Source of the DNA: Maritalea mediterranea
GTDB taxonomy: Bacteria; Pseudomonadota; Alphaproteobacteria; Rhizobiales; Devosiaceae
NCBI RefSeq assembly: GCF_021568695.1
Contig: NZ_JAKGTI010000002.1
Coordinates: forward strand, 434,001 to 498,000
Direction of reading: 5' to 3'
Length of the DNA stretch: 64,000 nucleotides
Shown: piece by piece, positions 55,080-63,514 of the stretch
Layout: every line of letters starts with the position of its first letter
Numbering within the stretch: position 1 is the first letter of the stretch
Program-made: the position numbers and the translations under genes
Notes under the pieces: generated by a model
Told to the model about the DNA's origin: nothing
Database searches by the model: none
What the model saw: only the letters and a program-made list of their open reading frames with translations

Positions 55080-55183
55080 AGCTAACCTCCTTCAAGTTGC
55101 GCCGAACTCAGTTGTCAGACACACCTTTTTCTGTTTAGTGTGCATATGCTGACCTGACGAGCTGCGCTCGGCTGGTTCAAATT

Positions 55184-55220
55184 ATGGCTCAAGTAGCACC
55201 AACTACTTGGGCCATTTTTA
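55184..55220 (+). terminator. Orphan intrinsic terminator (plus strand)
   Basis: A 13-bp stem ATGGCTCAAGTAG / CTACTTGGGCCAT (one G-T pair) with a CACCAA loop, followed by TTTTTATAT. No plus-strand protein gene lies between the pccR stop and here, so it may end a small RNA. Confidence 0.75.
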
Positions 55221-55541
55221 TATCTAGATTTTTCCGGATTCTTGATCAAGCGCGATTTCTTGGAGATTCAGGCAAAATAATCAAAGTAATCAAGAAAATA
55301 TAGCTGACAGGAATATTTTTGTTGCATGTTGTGCAACTAGAACGCATAATAGTCGCCTAGATGGTTACTTGAGTATTATTGATTTCATTTGAGGAATCAA
55401 CCCATTAGGCCGAATCAATTCAGATTTGGAAAATTCCGTAGTTTCTGACGCCCAAGTCAATACCTATTAAAATGACATCTATGCCAGAAGTCTGAGATTT
55501 CTGTGGTTTTCCCATAATCCAGAAGCGTTTGGCGCGAATCA

Positions 55542-55572
55542 AACAAAAAAAGCGCGGGACCTTGCCCGCGCC
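55542..55572 (-). terminator. Intrinsic terminator of the 66-residue protein gene
   Basis: On the minus strand, GGCGCGGG-CAAGGT-CCCGCGCT followed by TTTTTTTG, 27 bases past the stop. Confidence 0.88.
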
Positions 55573-55598
55573 ATATTGATCGATTTCGGAAAATCTTA

Positions 55599-55799
55599 TT
55601 AGACAGTGACGTCCACCAGGCGGCCCGTGCCATCGGCCGGGAGGCTTTTGGTTTCGTCCGTTTTTCGTTCGGCAAATTCTTCAACTGCCGTCTTTTTGGC
55701 CTCAAGCTGCTCCACCTCGCCTTTTTCTTTGGCGGGCGGTGCGGCTGGTTCAGAGGGCACATATTGTACGGGCTGGCTCACCGCTGAAATTGAACTCAT
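55599..55799 (-). CDS. Small acidic/basic low-complexity protein (66 aa)
   Basis: A 66-residue polar protein: an N-terminal SAVSQPVQYVPSEPAAPPA, then a charged helix of Glu and Lys (KEKGEVEQLEAKKTAVEE), ending RLVDVTV. No signal or membrane segment. Strong ribosome site (TTAAAGGAGACGCAGA) and its own terminator. Function unknown. Confidence 0.7.
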   Translation of the reverse strand: MSSISAVSQPVQYVPSEPAAPPAKEKGEVEQLEAKKTAVEEFAERKTDETKSLPADGTGRLVDVTV

Positions 55800-55968
55800 T
55801 CTGCGTCTCCTTTAATCGGCATTATGATTTGCCTTTTGGAAAAGACAATTGTCCAAGGCTGAGCCTACAGCGCCCGCCATAATGGGCGATTAGGGGAATA
55901 GGTCGCATTTAACGAAAATCTTATCTAACCCGCTATATTAAGGTAGTAGGCGCACAGGCGCGTGGGCA

Positions 55969-56124
55969 TCAGGCGCCGATCGGCATGGATCCGATAGACA
56001 TGACGCGTTTCAGTATCATGGTCGGGCGGGATTTGTTCGCGCCGCCATCGCGCAGGGGTTGCTGCATATAAAAGAGCGGGCCATACATGATGCCCATGCC
56101 TTGAATGATCGCGTCGGCCATCAT
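55969..56124 (-). CDS. Possible Met-rich small ORF (51 aa)
   Basis: ATG at 56124 (a second ATG follows directly) encodes 51 residues with nine or more methionines (ADAIIQGMGIMYGPLFYMQ, ending VMSIGSMPIGA). No ribosome site is obvious and there is no recognised family. Codon use looks like the neighbours. It would be divergent from the YitT gene. Confidence 0.35.
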   Translation of the reverse strand: MMADAIIQGMGIMYGPLFYMQQPLRDGGANKSRPTMILKRVMSIGSMPIGA

Positions 56125-56213
56125 TCAACCGAAGGGTGACAAAGCGTCGCCCTTGCCTTTCTGTACGAGACGGGATAGCGCTAAAACATAGATTGTCTGA
56201 CAAAGGCGAACAT

Positions 56214-56867
56214 ATGACGAAGGCGCACACAACCGATCCGCAACATAAATGGCATGAAGACATTCAGGCCGTGCTTTTGGGTACGCTGCTGATCGCGCTG
56301 GGCGTCACCATGTATAAAACCGCTATGCTGGGCACCGGCGGCATTAACGGGCTGGCGCTGCTGCTCTCCTATATTTCGCCGCTGGAATTTGGTCTGCTGT
56401 TCTTTGCGCTCAACCTGCCCTTTTATTGGTTTGCCTATGTACGCATTGGCCCCGCCTTCACCATCAAGACCTTCGCCTCTGTGGGCCTGGTGTCGCTGTT
56501 CGCTCAACTCACACCGCAATGGATCAGCTTTGACATGCTGCACCCGCTTTATGCCAGCGTGATCGGCGGCGGGATTATCGGCGTGGGCCTATTGATCCTG
56601 TTTCGCCACAAATCCGGCTTGGGCGGCGTGAATATTTTGGCGGTATACCTGCAAGATCGCTATGGCATTCGCGCAGGCTATTTGCAAATGGGCGTGGACG
56701 CGGCCATTTTATGTGGCTCCTTCTTCATCCTCACCTGGCAACAAGTCGGCTTATCGGTGTTGGGCGCGGTGGTGCTCAATCTGGTGATCGCCACCAATTA
56801 CCGGCCCGGCCGCTATGTCGGCTTTTCCGGCGCATTTTTTGCCCAAAGCAAAAAGAAAGAGGATTAG
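56214..56867 (+). CDS. YitT-family membrane protein
   Basis: A 217-residue DUF161/YitT protein with five or six membrane helices. Markers: QAVLLGTLLIALGVTMYKTA (about 19-38), GTGGINGLALLLSYI, and the late GGVNILAVYLQDRYGIRAGY. Transport substrate unknown. Start at 56214 (MTKAHTTD), with ACAAAGGCGAACAT upstream, preferred over 26 codons earlier. Its end overlaps the convergent sensor-kinase stop by 4 bases. Confidence 0.9.
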   Translation: MTKAHTTDPQHKWHEDIQAVLLGTLLIALGVTMYKTAMLGTGGINGLALLLSYISPLEFGLLFFALNLPFYWFAYVRIGPAFTIKTFASVGLVSLFAQLTPQWISFDMLHPLYASVIGGGIIGVGLLILFRHKSGLGGVNILAVYLQDRYGIRAGYLQMGVDAAILCGSFFILTWQQVGLSVLGAVVLNLVIATNYRPGRYVGFSGAFFAQSKKKED

Positions 56868-59578
56868 ACCTCGCCCTCATAAAGCGGCAAGCTGACACGA
56901 AAACAGGCGCCAAAGCCATCGCCCTTGACCAACTCAATCTTGCCCTTCATCCGCGCAATGATCTGCGATGAAATGGCCAATCCGAGCCCGGAACCGGTTT
57001 GCCCGCTCGTAGCCCCGCGCTGGCCACGGGCGAACTTTTCAAAGACACGGCGACGTTCTTTCGCCGCGATACCTGGGCCGTTATCCTGAAACTCTATCAA
57101 AAGCCGTTTGCCGTGGTTGCTGAACCGCACTTCGACATAAGGATGTGGTTCGTCATTATATTTGATGGCATTGGTGATCAGATTGATGAACACTTGCGCC
57201 AGTCGGTCCGCATGCCCCAACACCATCGCCTGCGCGGGCACATTGTGGCGCCTGATCTGCATATTTTTCGGCCGCGCCAGACTTTCACAAACTGAGACCG
57301 CCCGATCCATCGCGTCCACCACATCGACCGGCGCATTGGTCCAGACTTTTTCGCCCCGCTCCAAGGCACTCAGATCCAAAATTTCGTCCAACAATTGGGT
57401 GAGCCGCAAACTCTCCGTGTGAATGGTGGACAAAAAGCGTTGCCGGTCTTGCTCGTCCAACTCTTCTGGCTCCAGCAGGATTTCAGAGAAGGAGCGGATC
57501 GATGTCATGGGGGTGCGCACTTCATGGCTGACCTGCGACAAGAACTCGTCCTTTTGCTGGTCCAGCTCGCGCAGTTTGGCATTGGCATCCTGCAGCTTTT
57601 CCGCGGTGAGCCGAAGTTCTTCCGATTTCTGTTCCAACTGCTGCGAATATTCGATCACCTGCTGGGTTTCGTCAGCAATCTTCATCACTTCCTGCAAGGA
57701 AATATTGTCGCCGGACACCACTTGCGAGATCATGACGTGCGCCGAGGCGGCACCAATCGAACCGGCCAGCTCTTTTTCCAGCAGTGCGATAAACTCTGGT
57801 GTGGGTTCAAGGTTGGTGCGGCTGCGCCCCTGCTCGCGGGCAAAGCTGTCAAACACCGCCCCTGCCCGCTCGGCCCCCAACACCCGTTGCGCCACAAAGA
57901 ACAAATCATTGGTGGCTGCAGACGTGCGCATAAACCGGGTTTCAATGCCCGGCATACGGCGAAACGCATCCACAAACAGTGCGCTTTGAATACGCTCCAA
58001 CACGCTTTGAGACGTGGAAAGCGACACCAGCACAAGGGCAACCGTATTGGCGAAAAGACTCCAGAACACGGAATGAACCAGCGGATCCATCCCCGTCAGG
58101 CCGAACAGGGCCTGCGGTTTTAAAAACTCAATGCCATAGGGGCCGTTTTGCACCCATTGCGCCACACTGATGCTGGATTCTTCGAAGCTGGGCAAAAACA
58201 TGGAATAGGCCCAGACCACAAAACCGATAAACAGCCCGGCCCCGGCGCCCTTGGCCGTTGCATCGCGCCAGAACAGGGCCGCCACAATGGCAGGTAAGGT
58301 CTGTGCGACACCGGCAAACGAAATCAACCCGATCAGCGCCAGTGCACCGGAGCCGTTGGTGAGCCAGAAATATAAAAAGCCCAACCCCAAGATCACACAG
58401 ATGGAAATACGACGGCTGGTGAGCAGCAAGTCGGTGACCCCGCCCCCCTCGTCATCATCACTGCGGCCGGGCAGGCGCAGGGCGATGGGCACCACAATAT
58501 GGTTGGACACCATAATCGACAGGGCAATCGAGGCGATGATAATCATGGAGGTGGCTGAAGAGAATCCGCCAATAAAGGCGAACAGCGCCAAACCCTCCTG
58601 GCCAAAATTAAGTGGAAGGGTGAGCACAAACATATCCGGATCGCTGCCCGGCGGCAGCATCGCCGTGCCCACGATCGCGATGGGTAAAGTGAAGATGCTC
58701 ATGGCGAACAAATAGAGCGGGAAGGCCCAACTGGCCGTGCGCAAATGGTTTTCGTTAGAGTTTTCCACCACCGTGATCTGGAACTGGCGCGGCAGGCAGA
58801 TAATTGCCGCAGCCGACAAGATGATCATGGCCACCCAGCGCGAGTTGAACCCGCCATATTCAAAGGCGTTGATCTGCGCCGCATCAGCACGAGCAAACAC
58901 TTCTGAAAATCCATCGCCCAGCCCGTACACCACAAATATGCCGACAGCCAAAAGGGCAATAAGCTTGATGATCGCTTCAAACGCAATCGCAGCCACCACC
59001 CCGTGATGCTGCTCTTTTGCATCCACATTTCGGGTACCAAACAAAATGGTGAAGATGGCCATAGCGACCGCCACGCCAAGCGCCAGGCGCACATCATCCA
59101 CATTCAGACCCGGCTGGTCCACATTGACGCCCAGCGTCATCACATTCAAGCTGGTGGTGATGGCTTTGAGCTGCAACGCAATATAGGGCGTTGTGCCAAT
59201 CACCGCGATCAAGGTCACCAACACCGCCAGCCGCGAGCTTTTGCCAAAGCGTGAGGAAATCAAATCCGCCAGCGAGGTGATCCGCTGGGTACGGCCCACC
59301 CGGACCAACTTGCGCAGGCCAAACCACCAGCCGACAAAAACCAGTGTGGGCCCGAGATAAATCGTAAAAATCTCATAGCCCGTGCGCGCCGCCGAACCCA
59401 CGGCACCGTAAAATGTCCAGCTGGTACAATAAACAGAAATCGCCAGCGTGTAGATAAGCGGCGAGCGCAAAAACTTGCCGGCCTCTCCCTTGGCCCAGCG
59501 CTCGCTGAAATATGCCAGCGCAAACAGCAGCACCACATAGCCCAGCGCAATCAGAATAATCAGATTGGTGGGAATCAT
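56864..59578 (-). CDS. SLC5-STAC histidine kinase (CrbS/CbrA-like)
   Basis: A 904-residue sensor. Residues about 1-500 form a sodium/solute-symporter-like (SLC5) module of some 13 helices, including AYFSERWAKGEAGKFLRSPL. A STAC-type linker follows (about 530-620), then a coiled coil (QQLEQKSEELRLTAEKLQDA). The DHp has SHEVRTPM with phospho-His 685, and the ATPase has NLITNAIKYN, FQDNGPGIA and GSGLGLAIS. No receiver is fused. The symporter half may transport or only sense a carboxylate; CrbS-type kinases act on acetate metabolism. Confidence 0.95.
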   Translation of the reverse strand: MIPTNLIILIALGYVVLLFALAYFSERWAKGEAGKFLRSPLIYTLAISVYCTSWTFYGAVGSAARTGYEIFTIYLGPTLVFVGWWFGLRKLVRVGRTQRITSLADLISSRFGKSSRLAVLVTLIAVIGTTPYIALQLKAITTSLNVMTLGVNVDQPGLNVDDVRLALGVAVAMAIFTILFGTRNVDAKEQHHGVVAAIAFEAIIKLIALLAVGIFVVYGLGDGFSEVFARADAAQINAFEYGGFNSRWVAMIILSAAAIICLPRQFQITVVENSNENHLRTASWAFPLYLFAMSIFTLPIAIVGTAMLPPGSDPDMFVLTLPLNFGQEGLALFAFIGGFSSATSMIIIASIALSIMVSNHIVVPIALRLPGRSDDDEGGGVTDLLLTSRRISICVILGLGFLYFWLTNGSGALALIGLISFAGVAQTLPAIVAALFWRDATAKGAGAGLFIGFVVWAYSMFLPSFEESSISVAQWVQNGPYGIEFLKPQALFGLTGMDPLVHSVFWSLFANTVALVLVSLSTSQSVLERIQSALFVDAFRRMPGIETRFMRTSAATNDLFFVAQRVLGAERAGAVFDSFAREQGRSRTNLEPTPEFIALLEKELAGSIGAASAHVMISQVVSGDNISLQEVMKIADETQQVIEYSQQLEQKSEELRLTAEKLQDANAKLRELDQQKDEFLSQVSHEVRTPMTSIRSFSEILLEPEELDEQDRQRFLSTIHTESLRLTQLLDEILDLSALERGEKVWTNAPVDVVDAMDRAVSVCESLARPKNMQIRRHNVPAQAMVLGHADRLAQVFINLITNAIKYNDEPHPYVEVRFSNHGKRLLIEFQDNGPGIAAKERRRVFEKFARGQRGATSGQTGSGLGLAISSQIIARMKGKIELVKGDGFGACFRVSLPLYEGEV

Positions 59579-59826
59579 CTATCTTGATCCCGATCAAAGC
59601 GCTCGAGGCGCTGTGGCGTTTCATCCTGTTGTGGCAGCCATCGCGAAAGGATGAAGGCCGCGACAATTAAGAAAAGCCACACACCGAAAATGTAGGTGAA
59701 AATGATAGGCAGGCCAAAAACGCTTCCACCGCGATCAAATAATTGCACAATCGGCGGCATGATCAGAATGACACCCAATATGGGCAGAAAAAATCCAAAG
59801 CCCTCGCTGCGCCGCCGATTCGCCAT
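59575..59826 (-). CDS. Two-helix membrane protein between kinase and receiver
   Basis: An 83-residue protein with two hydrophobic segments (about 10-28 and 36-60) and a polar, charged tail (QDETPQRLERFDRDQDR). It overlaps the kinase by ATGA and the receiver by TGATG. Small companions of SLC5-type carriers are known in other families (for example DUF4212), but I do not recognise this as one. Its tight packing suggests it works with the sensor. Confidence 0.8.
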   Translation of the reverse strand: MANRRRSEGFGFFLPILGVILIMPPIVQLFDRGGSVFGLPIIFTYIFGVWLFLIVAAFILSRWLPQQDETPQRLERFDRDQDR

Positions 59827-60209
59827 CAGTTCACCCTTTGCTGGTCCCCGATCAGGGCTCTGACGGCCCCCACAACATCAGAATTGGCATAGGGCTTGGT
59901 CACAAAGCTGTTGGCCCCCAACTCTTCGGCAATGCGGCGGTCTTGTGCTTGGCCTTTGGCCGTCAGCATCAGAACCGGCAGATTTACGGTCTGCTCATCC
60001 TGCCGCAACAATTTGAGCACCTCAAAACCGGATTTTTTCGGCAACATGACATCCAGCACAACAACGCGCGGCTTGATTTCACGCACTGCTTTCAAGGCGG
60101 CCTCCCCATCCTGCGCCGATTGGGTCGACCATCCAGCGCGCCGCAAAATAAAGTCGAGCGAGTCCAGTATACTGGGCTCGTCCTCAACAATAAGGACATC
60201 TATGGTCAC
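59826..60209 (-). CDS. Single-domain response regulator
   Basis: A 127-residue CheY-like receiver with all key residues: acidic pocket E9-D10, phospho-Asp 53 (VVVLDVMLP), Thr 83 (LTA) and Lys 105 (VTKPY). No output domain. Start is GTG at 60209 (MTIDVLIVEDEPS), preceded by GCGAGGAGGAGGAATTT. Natural partner of the SLC5 kinase. Unlike CrbR or CbrB it cannot bind DNA alone, so it must signal through another protein. Confidence 0.93.
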   Translation of the reverse strand: MTIDVLIVEDEPSILDSLDFILRRAGWSTQSAQDGEAALKAVREIKPRVVVLDVMLPKKSGFEVLKLLRQDEQTVNLPVLMLTAKGQAQDRRIAEELGANSFVTKPYANSDVVGAVRALIGDQQRVN

Positions 60210-60271
60210 AAATTCCTCCTCCTCGCACCCAGACCTCCCAATCTGACTGCTCCCCGAACATAGGGCGAAAA

Positions 60272-61897
60272 TCACGCCTCGCCAATATCGAAATTAATAT
60301 CGGTTAAGGGCAAGCGCACAGTATGCGTCTCACTCGCCCCCGTAAACATCTCCTCTTGTCGACTTTCGCATGAGCGTCGAATGCACATGCGGCACGTGGG
60401 GCCGACCGGCACATCAACCTGCGGATTATCCAAATTCATGCCCCGGCCATAAACCGTCTGGTCGGCGTAAAGCACATCCGAAACCAGCATCACCGAGGTA
60501 TAAAGCGGCCGCGACTGAAATCGGTCTGCGCGCTTGGCAAAAGACTTGGCCAACATCAAATAACGGCCGCCATCGGGATAGCTCACTGTTTGCCGCACCA
60601 CTTCATTGGGATGGCGGAAAGCGTCAAACAATGTCCAAAGCGGGCAGCCATGCCCCGCATTGGGCCACGCCATGCCGGGTAAGGGAAAATGCTTCGACAA
60701 ACGCCCTGAAGGATCGGCGCGCAAGAATCCAAATGGAATGCCTTCAGCGCCAGGACGACGCAGGGTCACCAGCCGATGTGCCACCTGCTCAAAACTGGCC
60801 GCATAGCGCTGGCTCAAATAATCAATATCATAAGAGCTTTGCTCTGCCTCCTGCAAAAAATCATCGTAGGGAAAAATCAACGCGCCCGCCAAATAAGACC
60901 CTAAAGCCCGCACTGCCAGCCGACGGGCCGCGGCTGAACTAAGCCGCGCATCACTGGCAAGCTCAATGAGCAGATCGCGCGCTTTCAACTCACCATAAAG
61001 CCGCGCCAGTTGAAATTGCCGTGTCGCCAGCGTCGCACTGCCTTGAAACCACAAGACCTTATCGGACGCATCATAACGATATTGCATGGGGAACCCGCTA
61101 TCAGATCGGGACAATTGCGCGACACGTTTCGCTTCTATGCCAAACTCGTCGTGTAATTGCGCCGCCAAATCCGCTTCCAATACGCTGCCGCGTTTTTCAA
61201 ATCTTTTCCGCATTTCATCAGCCGCCTCTTCAAGCAAAGGGAAATAATTCTTCTCCTCAACAATCAGATCATCCAATTCCCGCGCTGGGGTGAGGGAGCG
61301 GTTGCGCCCCGCCTCCCCCTCAAACTGATTGATCAACGTCTGCGCGACGTCAGAGAGCGCCCGGCTTTCTTGCGACACCATTTTATGAAAGCGCTGTTGC
61401 TCCAAAACCTCCAAATCAGGCACGTCCGTCAAAATTTCCGCAGAAGACCGTACGGCCGTGATTTGCGACAACATCTGGTGCAGCAAATCTGCCAAAAGCG
61501 GATCAGATTTAAGGCGATTGGAATATGCCTCAGCCTCGGCCACCGCTTCAGCATAAGCCCGGTAGGTTTGGTGCAACGCCCGGGCCGCGCGGGGGTTGGT
61601 CGCCACCAGCTCCCGTGCATCCTCCGCCCCCATTTTGAGTGATTCTAAAGCCGGGTCAGAAAAAATTTCTTCTAGCGCACTGAGCAATCTTTGCTCATTC
61701 TCGCCGGTCAATTCGTCTAATGCGACATCTAAGTTTTGCGCAATTGATTGCAACAGCGTGCCGCCCACATCACGCTTATTGGCCTCAATCAGGTTGAGAT
61801 AGCTGGGCGAAATACCCAGCATTTTGGCAAAGTTGCTCTGGGAGTAACCCAAAGATTTCCGCTGGTTACGGATTTTCAATCCGATCGGCGCCCGCAT
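60272..61897 (-). CDS. ScfR-type regulator with degenerate DHp-like insertion
   Basis: A 541-residue relative of the PccR-type protein at 53136. XRE-HTH at about 8-62 (LGYSQSNFAKMLGISPSYLN), ImmA/IrrE-like middle without HExxH, and DUF2083 with CRMCIRRSC. It is 70 residues longer because residues about 134-193 resemble a histidine-kinase DHp hairpin (ITAVRSSAEIL..LEQQRFHKMVSQESRALSD). The phospho-His position holds no His (LSQITA). First gene of the operon with the receiver, small membrane protein and kinase. Start at 61897, with GGGGAGATTTGAA upstream. Confidence 0.88.
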   Translation of the reverse strand: MRAPIGLKIRNQRKSLGYSQSNFAKMLGISPSYLNLIEANKRDVGGTLLQSIAQNLDVALDELTGENEQRLLSALEEIFSDPALESLKMGAEDARELVATNPRAARALHQTYRAYAEAVAEAEAYSNRLKSDPLLADLLHQMLSQITAVRSSAEILTDVPDLEVLEQQRFHKMVSQESRALSDVAQTLINQFEGEAGRNRSLTPARELDDLIVEEKNYFPLLEEAADEMRKRFEKRGSVLEADLAAQLHDEFGIEAKRVAQLSRSDSGFPMQYRYDASDKVLWFQGSATLATRQFQLARLYGELKARDLLIELASDARLSSAAARRLAVRALGSYLAGALIFPYDDFLQEAEQSSYDIDYLSQRYAASFEQVAHRLVTLRRPGAEGIPFGFLRADPSGRLSKHFPLPGMAWPNAGHGCPLWTLFDAFRHPNEVVRQTVSYPDGGRYLMLAKSFAKRADRFQSRPLYTSVMLVSDVLYADQTVYGRGMNLDNPQVDVPVGPTCRMCIRRSCESRQEEMFTGASETHTVRLPLTDINFDIGEA

Positions 61898-61920
61898 TTC
61901 AAATCTCCCCACCCACCAAA

Positions 61921-61972
61921 TTTGTAAAAAATTTTACAAGCATTTGTAAATTTAAGTACACATTTTTACAAA
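61921..61972. promoter_or_regulatory. Phased TTTGTAAA operator array in the divergent promoter
   Basis: Four half-sites: TTTGTAAA (61921-61928), TTTTACAA (61932-61939), TTTGTAAA (61943-61950) and TTTTACAAA (61964-61972). Starts are 11, 11 and 21 bases apart, near multiples of one helical turn. They resemble the TTTGCAAA element of PccR. Location: 24 bases before the ScfR-type start and about 120 before the Liv binding-protein gene. Confidence 0.6.
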
Positions 61973-62092
61973 ATATTCCTTATATTACAAGCACCTATTG
62001 AAATATTTTCAAAACTACCGCTTAATCAGCCACGATGCGGCGCATGGGAGTTCATTTTATGGAAGCGTCCATCAATTTAAAGGAGGAGAATA

Positions 62093-63439
62093 ATGACTGA
62101 ACGCAATGATGGCCCTTCACGCCGTCGAGTTCTTAAGGGTGCCGCTGCTGGTCTCGTGACCGCCGGTGTTGCCCCCACCATAATCACCAGTGCGTACGCC
62201 CAGGAATATCGGAACAAGCCAACAGGCGACACCGTGACCCTTGGCTTCAACGTGCCGCAAACCGGCCCTTACGCTGATGAGGGCGCTGACGAGTTGCGCG
62301 CTTACGAATTGGCCGTTGAACATTTGAATGGCGAGGGTGACGGCGGCATGCTGACCACCATGCAGCCATCAAACCTGACCGGGAATGGCATCCTGGGCAA
62401 AAAAGTTGCCTATGTGACGGGTGACACACAAACCAAATCAGACGCAGCGCGGGCATCTGCCAAGCGGATGATTGAAAAAGACGGCGCCTTGATGATTACA
62501 GGTGGTTCGTCATCTGGTGTGGCTGTGGCTGTGCAAAGTTTGTGTCAGGAAATGGGCACCATCTTTATGGCTGGCCTGACCCACTCCGATGACACAACTG
62601 GTAAAGATAAGCGGCGTTATGGTTTCCGGCACTTCTTTAACACCTATATGTCCGGTGCCGCCCTTGGCCCTGTGTTGTCCGATGAATATGGCAATGAGCG
62701 TCGGGCCTATCACCTAACAGCCGACTATAACTGGGGTTACACTCAAGAACGCGCCATGAAGGACTCGACCGAAGCGATCGGTTGGGAAACCGTGAACACG
62801 GTAAAAACCCCTGTGGGCGCCGGTGACTTCTCTCAATATATCACCCCTGTGTTGAACTCAGGTGCTGACGTATTGATCCTGAACCACTATGGCCGCGACA
62901 TGGTGAACTCCTTGACTCAGGCCGTTCAGTTCGGTCTGCGTGACAAGCAGGTTAACGGCAAAAACTTCGAAATCGTTGTGCCGTTGTTCTCTCGTTTGAT
63001 GGCGCAAGGTGCTGGCGACAACATTAAAGGCATTTTGGGTTCAGCGAACTGGAACTGGTCACTGCAGGATGAAGGTTCACAAGCGTTTGTGAAATCCTTC
63101 GGCGCCAAATATGGCTTCCCACCCTCCATGGCAGCCCATACCTGCTATGTACAAACCTTGCTTTATGCCGATGCATGCGAACGCGCAGGCACCTTCTATC
63201 CGCCTGATGTGATCCGGGCATTGGAAGGCCACAAGTTTGACGGCATGGGCAATGGCCCAACTGAATATCGTGCAGCTGACCACCAGTGCTTCAAGAGCGT
63301 GCTGGTTGTGCGCGGTAACGCCAACCCAACATCTCAGTTTGACCTTCTCGAAGTGGTACAAGAAGTGCCGCGCGAACAGGTTGAGTATGATCCCGCAATC
63401 TTTGGCGGCGAGTTGGGACCTTACGAAGTCGCAATGTAA
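62093..63439 (+). CDS. Liv-type ABC transporter substrate-binding protein (Tat-exported)
   Basis: A 448-residue periplasmic binding protein of the branched-chain amino acid (HAAT) family. The N-terminus has a twin-arginine signal (SRRRVLKGAAAG, 9-20) leading to an A-Y-A-Q cleavage near 35. The first lobe starts VTLGFNVPQTGPYADEGADE; HHxH-type binding residues cannot be assigned. Substrate unknown; divergence from the ScfR operon suggests a short-chain acid or related compound rather than leucine. Ribosome site AAAGGAGGAGAATA is very strong. Confidence 0.92.
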   Translation: MTERNDGPSRRRVLKGAAAGLVTAGVAPTIITSAYAQEYRNKPTGDTVTLGFNVPQTGPYADEGADELRAYELAVEHLNGEGDGGMLTTMQPSNLTGNGILGKKVAYVTGDTQTKSDAARASAKRMIEKDGALMITGGSSSGVAVAVQSLCQEMGTIFMAGLTHSDDTTGKDKRRYGFRHFFNTYMSGAALGPVLSDEYGNERRAYHLTADYNWGYTQERAMKDSTEAIGWETVNTVKTPVGAGDFSQYITPVLNSGADVLILNHYGRDMVNSLTQAVQFGLRDKQVNGKNFEIVVPLFSRLMAQGAGDNIKGILGSANWNWSLQDEGSQAFVKSFGAKYGFPPSMAAHTCYVQTLLYADACERAGTFYPPDVIRALEGHKFDGMGNGPTEYRAADHQCFKSVLVVRGNANPTSQFDLLEVVQEVPREQVEYDPAIFGGELGPYEVAM

Positions 63440-63456
63440 TTTCAGACTTATTGTTG

Positions 63457-63479
63457 CCGGGGCGGCCCTGTCGCCCCGG
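63457..63479 (+). terminator. Intercistronic hairpin between binding protein and permease
   Basis: An 8-bp stem CCGGGGCG / CGCCCCGG with a GCCCTGT loop and a short TTTACA tail. Such hairpins often raise binding-protein mRNA relative to permease by stability or partial termination. Confidence 0.6.
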
Positions 63480-63514
63480 TTTACAGGCCATTTGTATGTG
63501 GGGGGAGTAACCAC

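Larger units (their letters stand above)
55080..55598. other. 519-base intergenic region
   Basis: Upstream region of the tiny HTH gene and downstream region of the gene at 55599-55799. It holds a strong plus-strand terminator at 55184-55220 and the minus-strand terminator at 55542-55572. The middle (55225-55540) is AT-rich without a gene that I can support. Confidence 0.55.
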
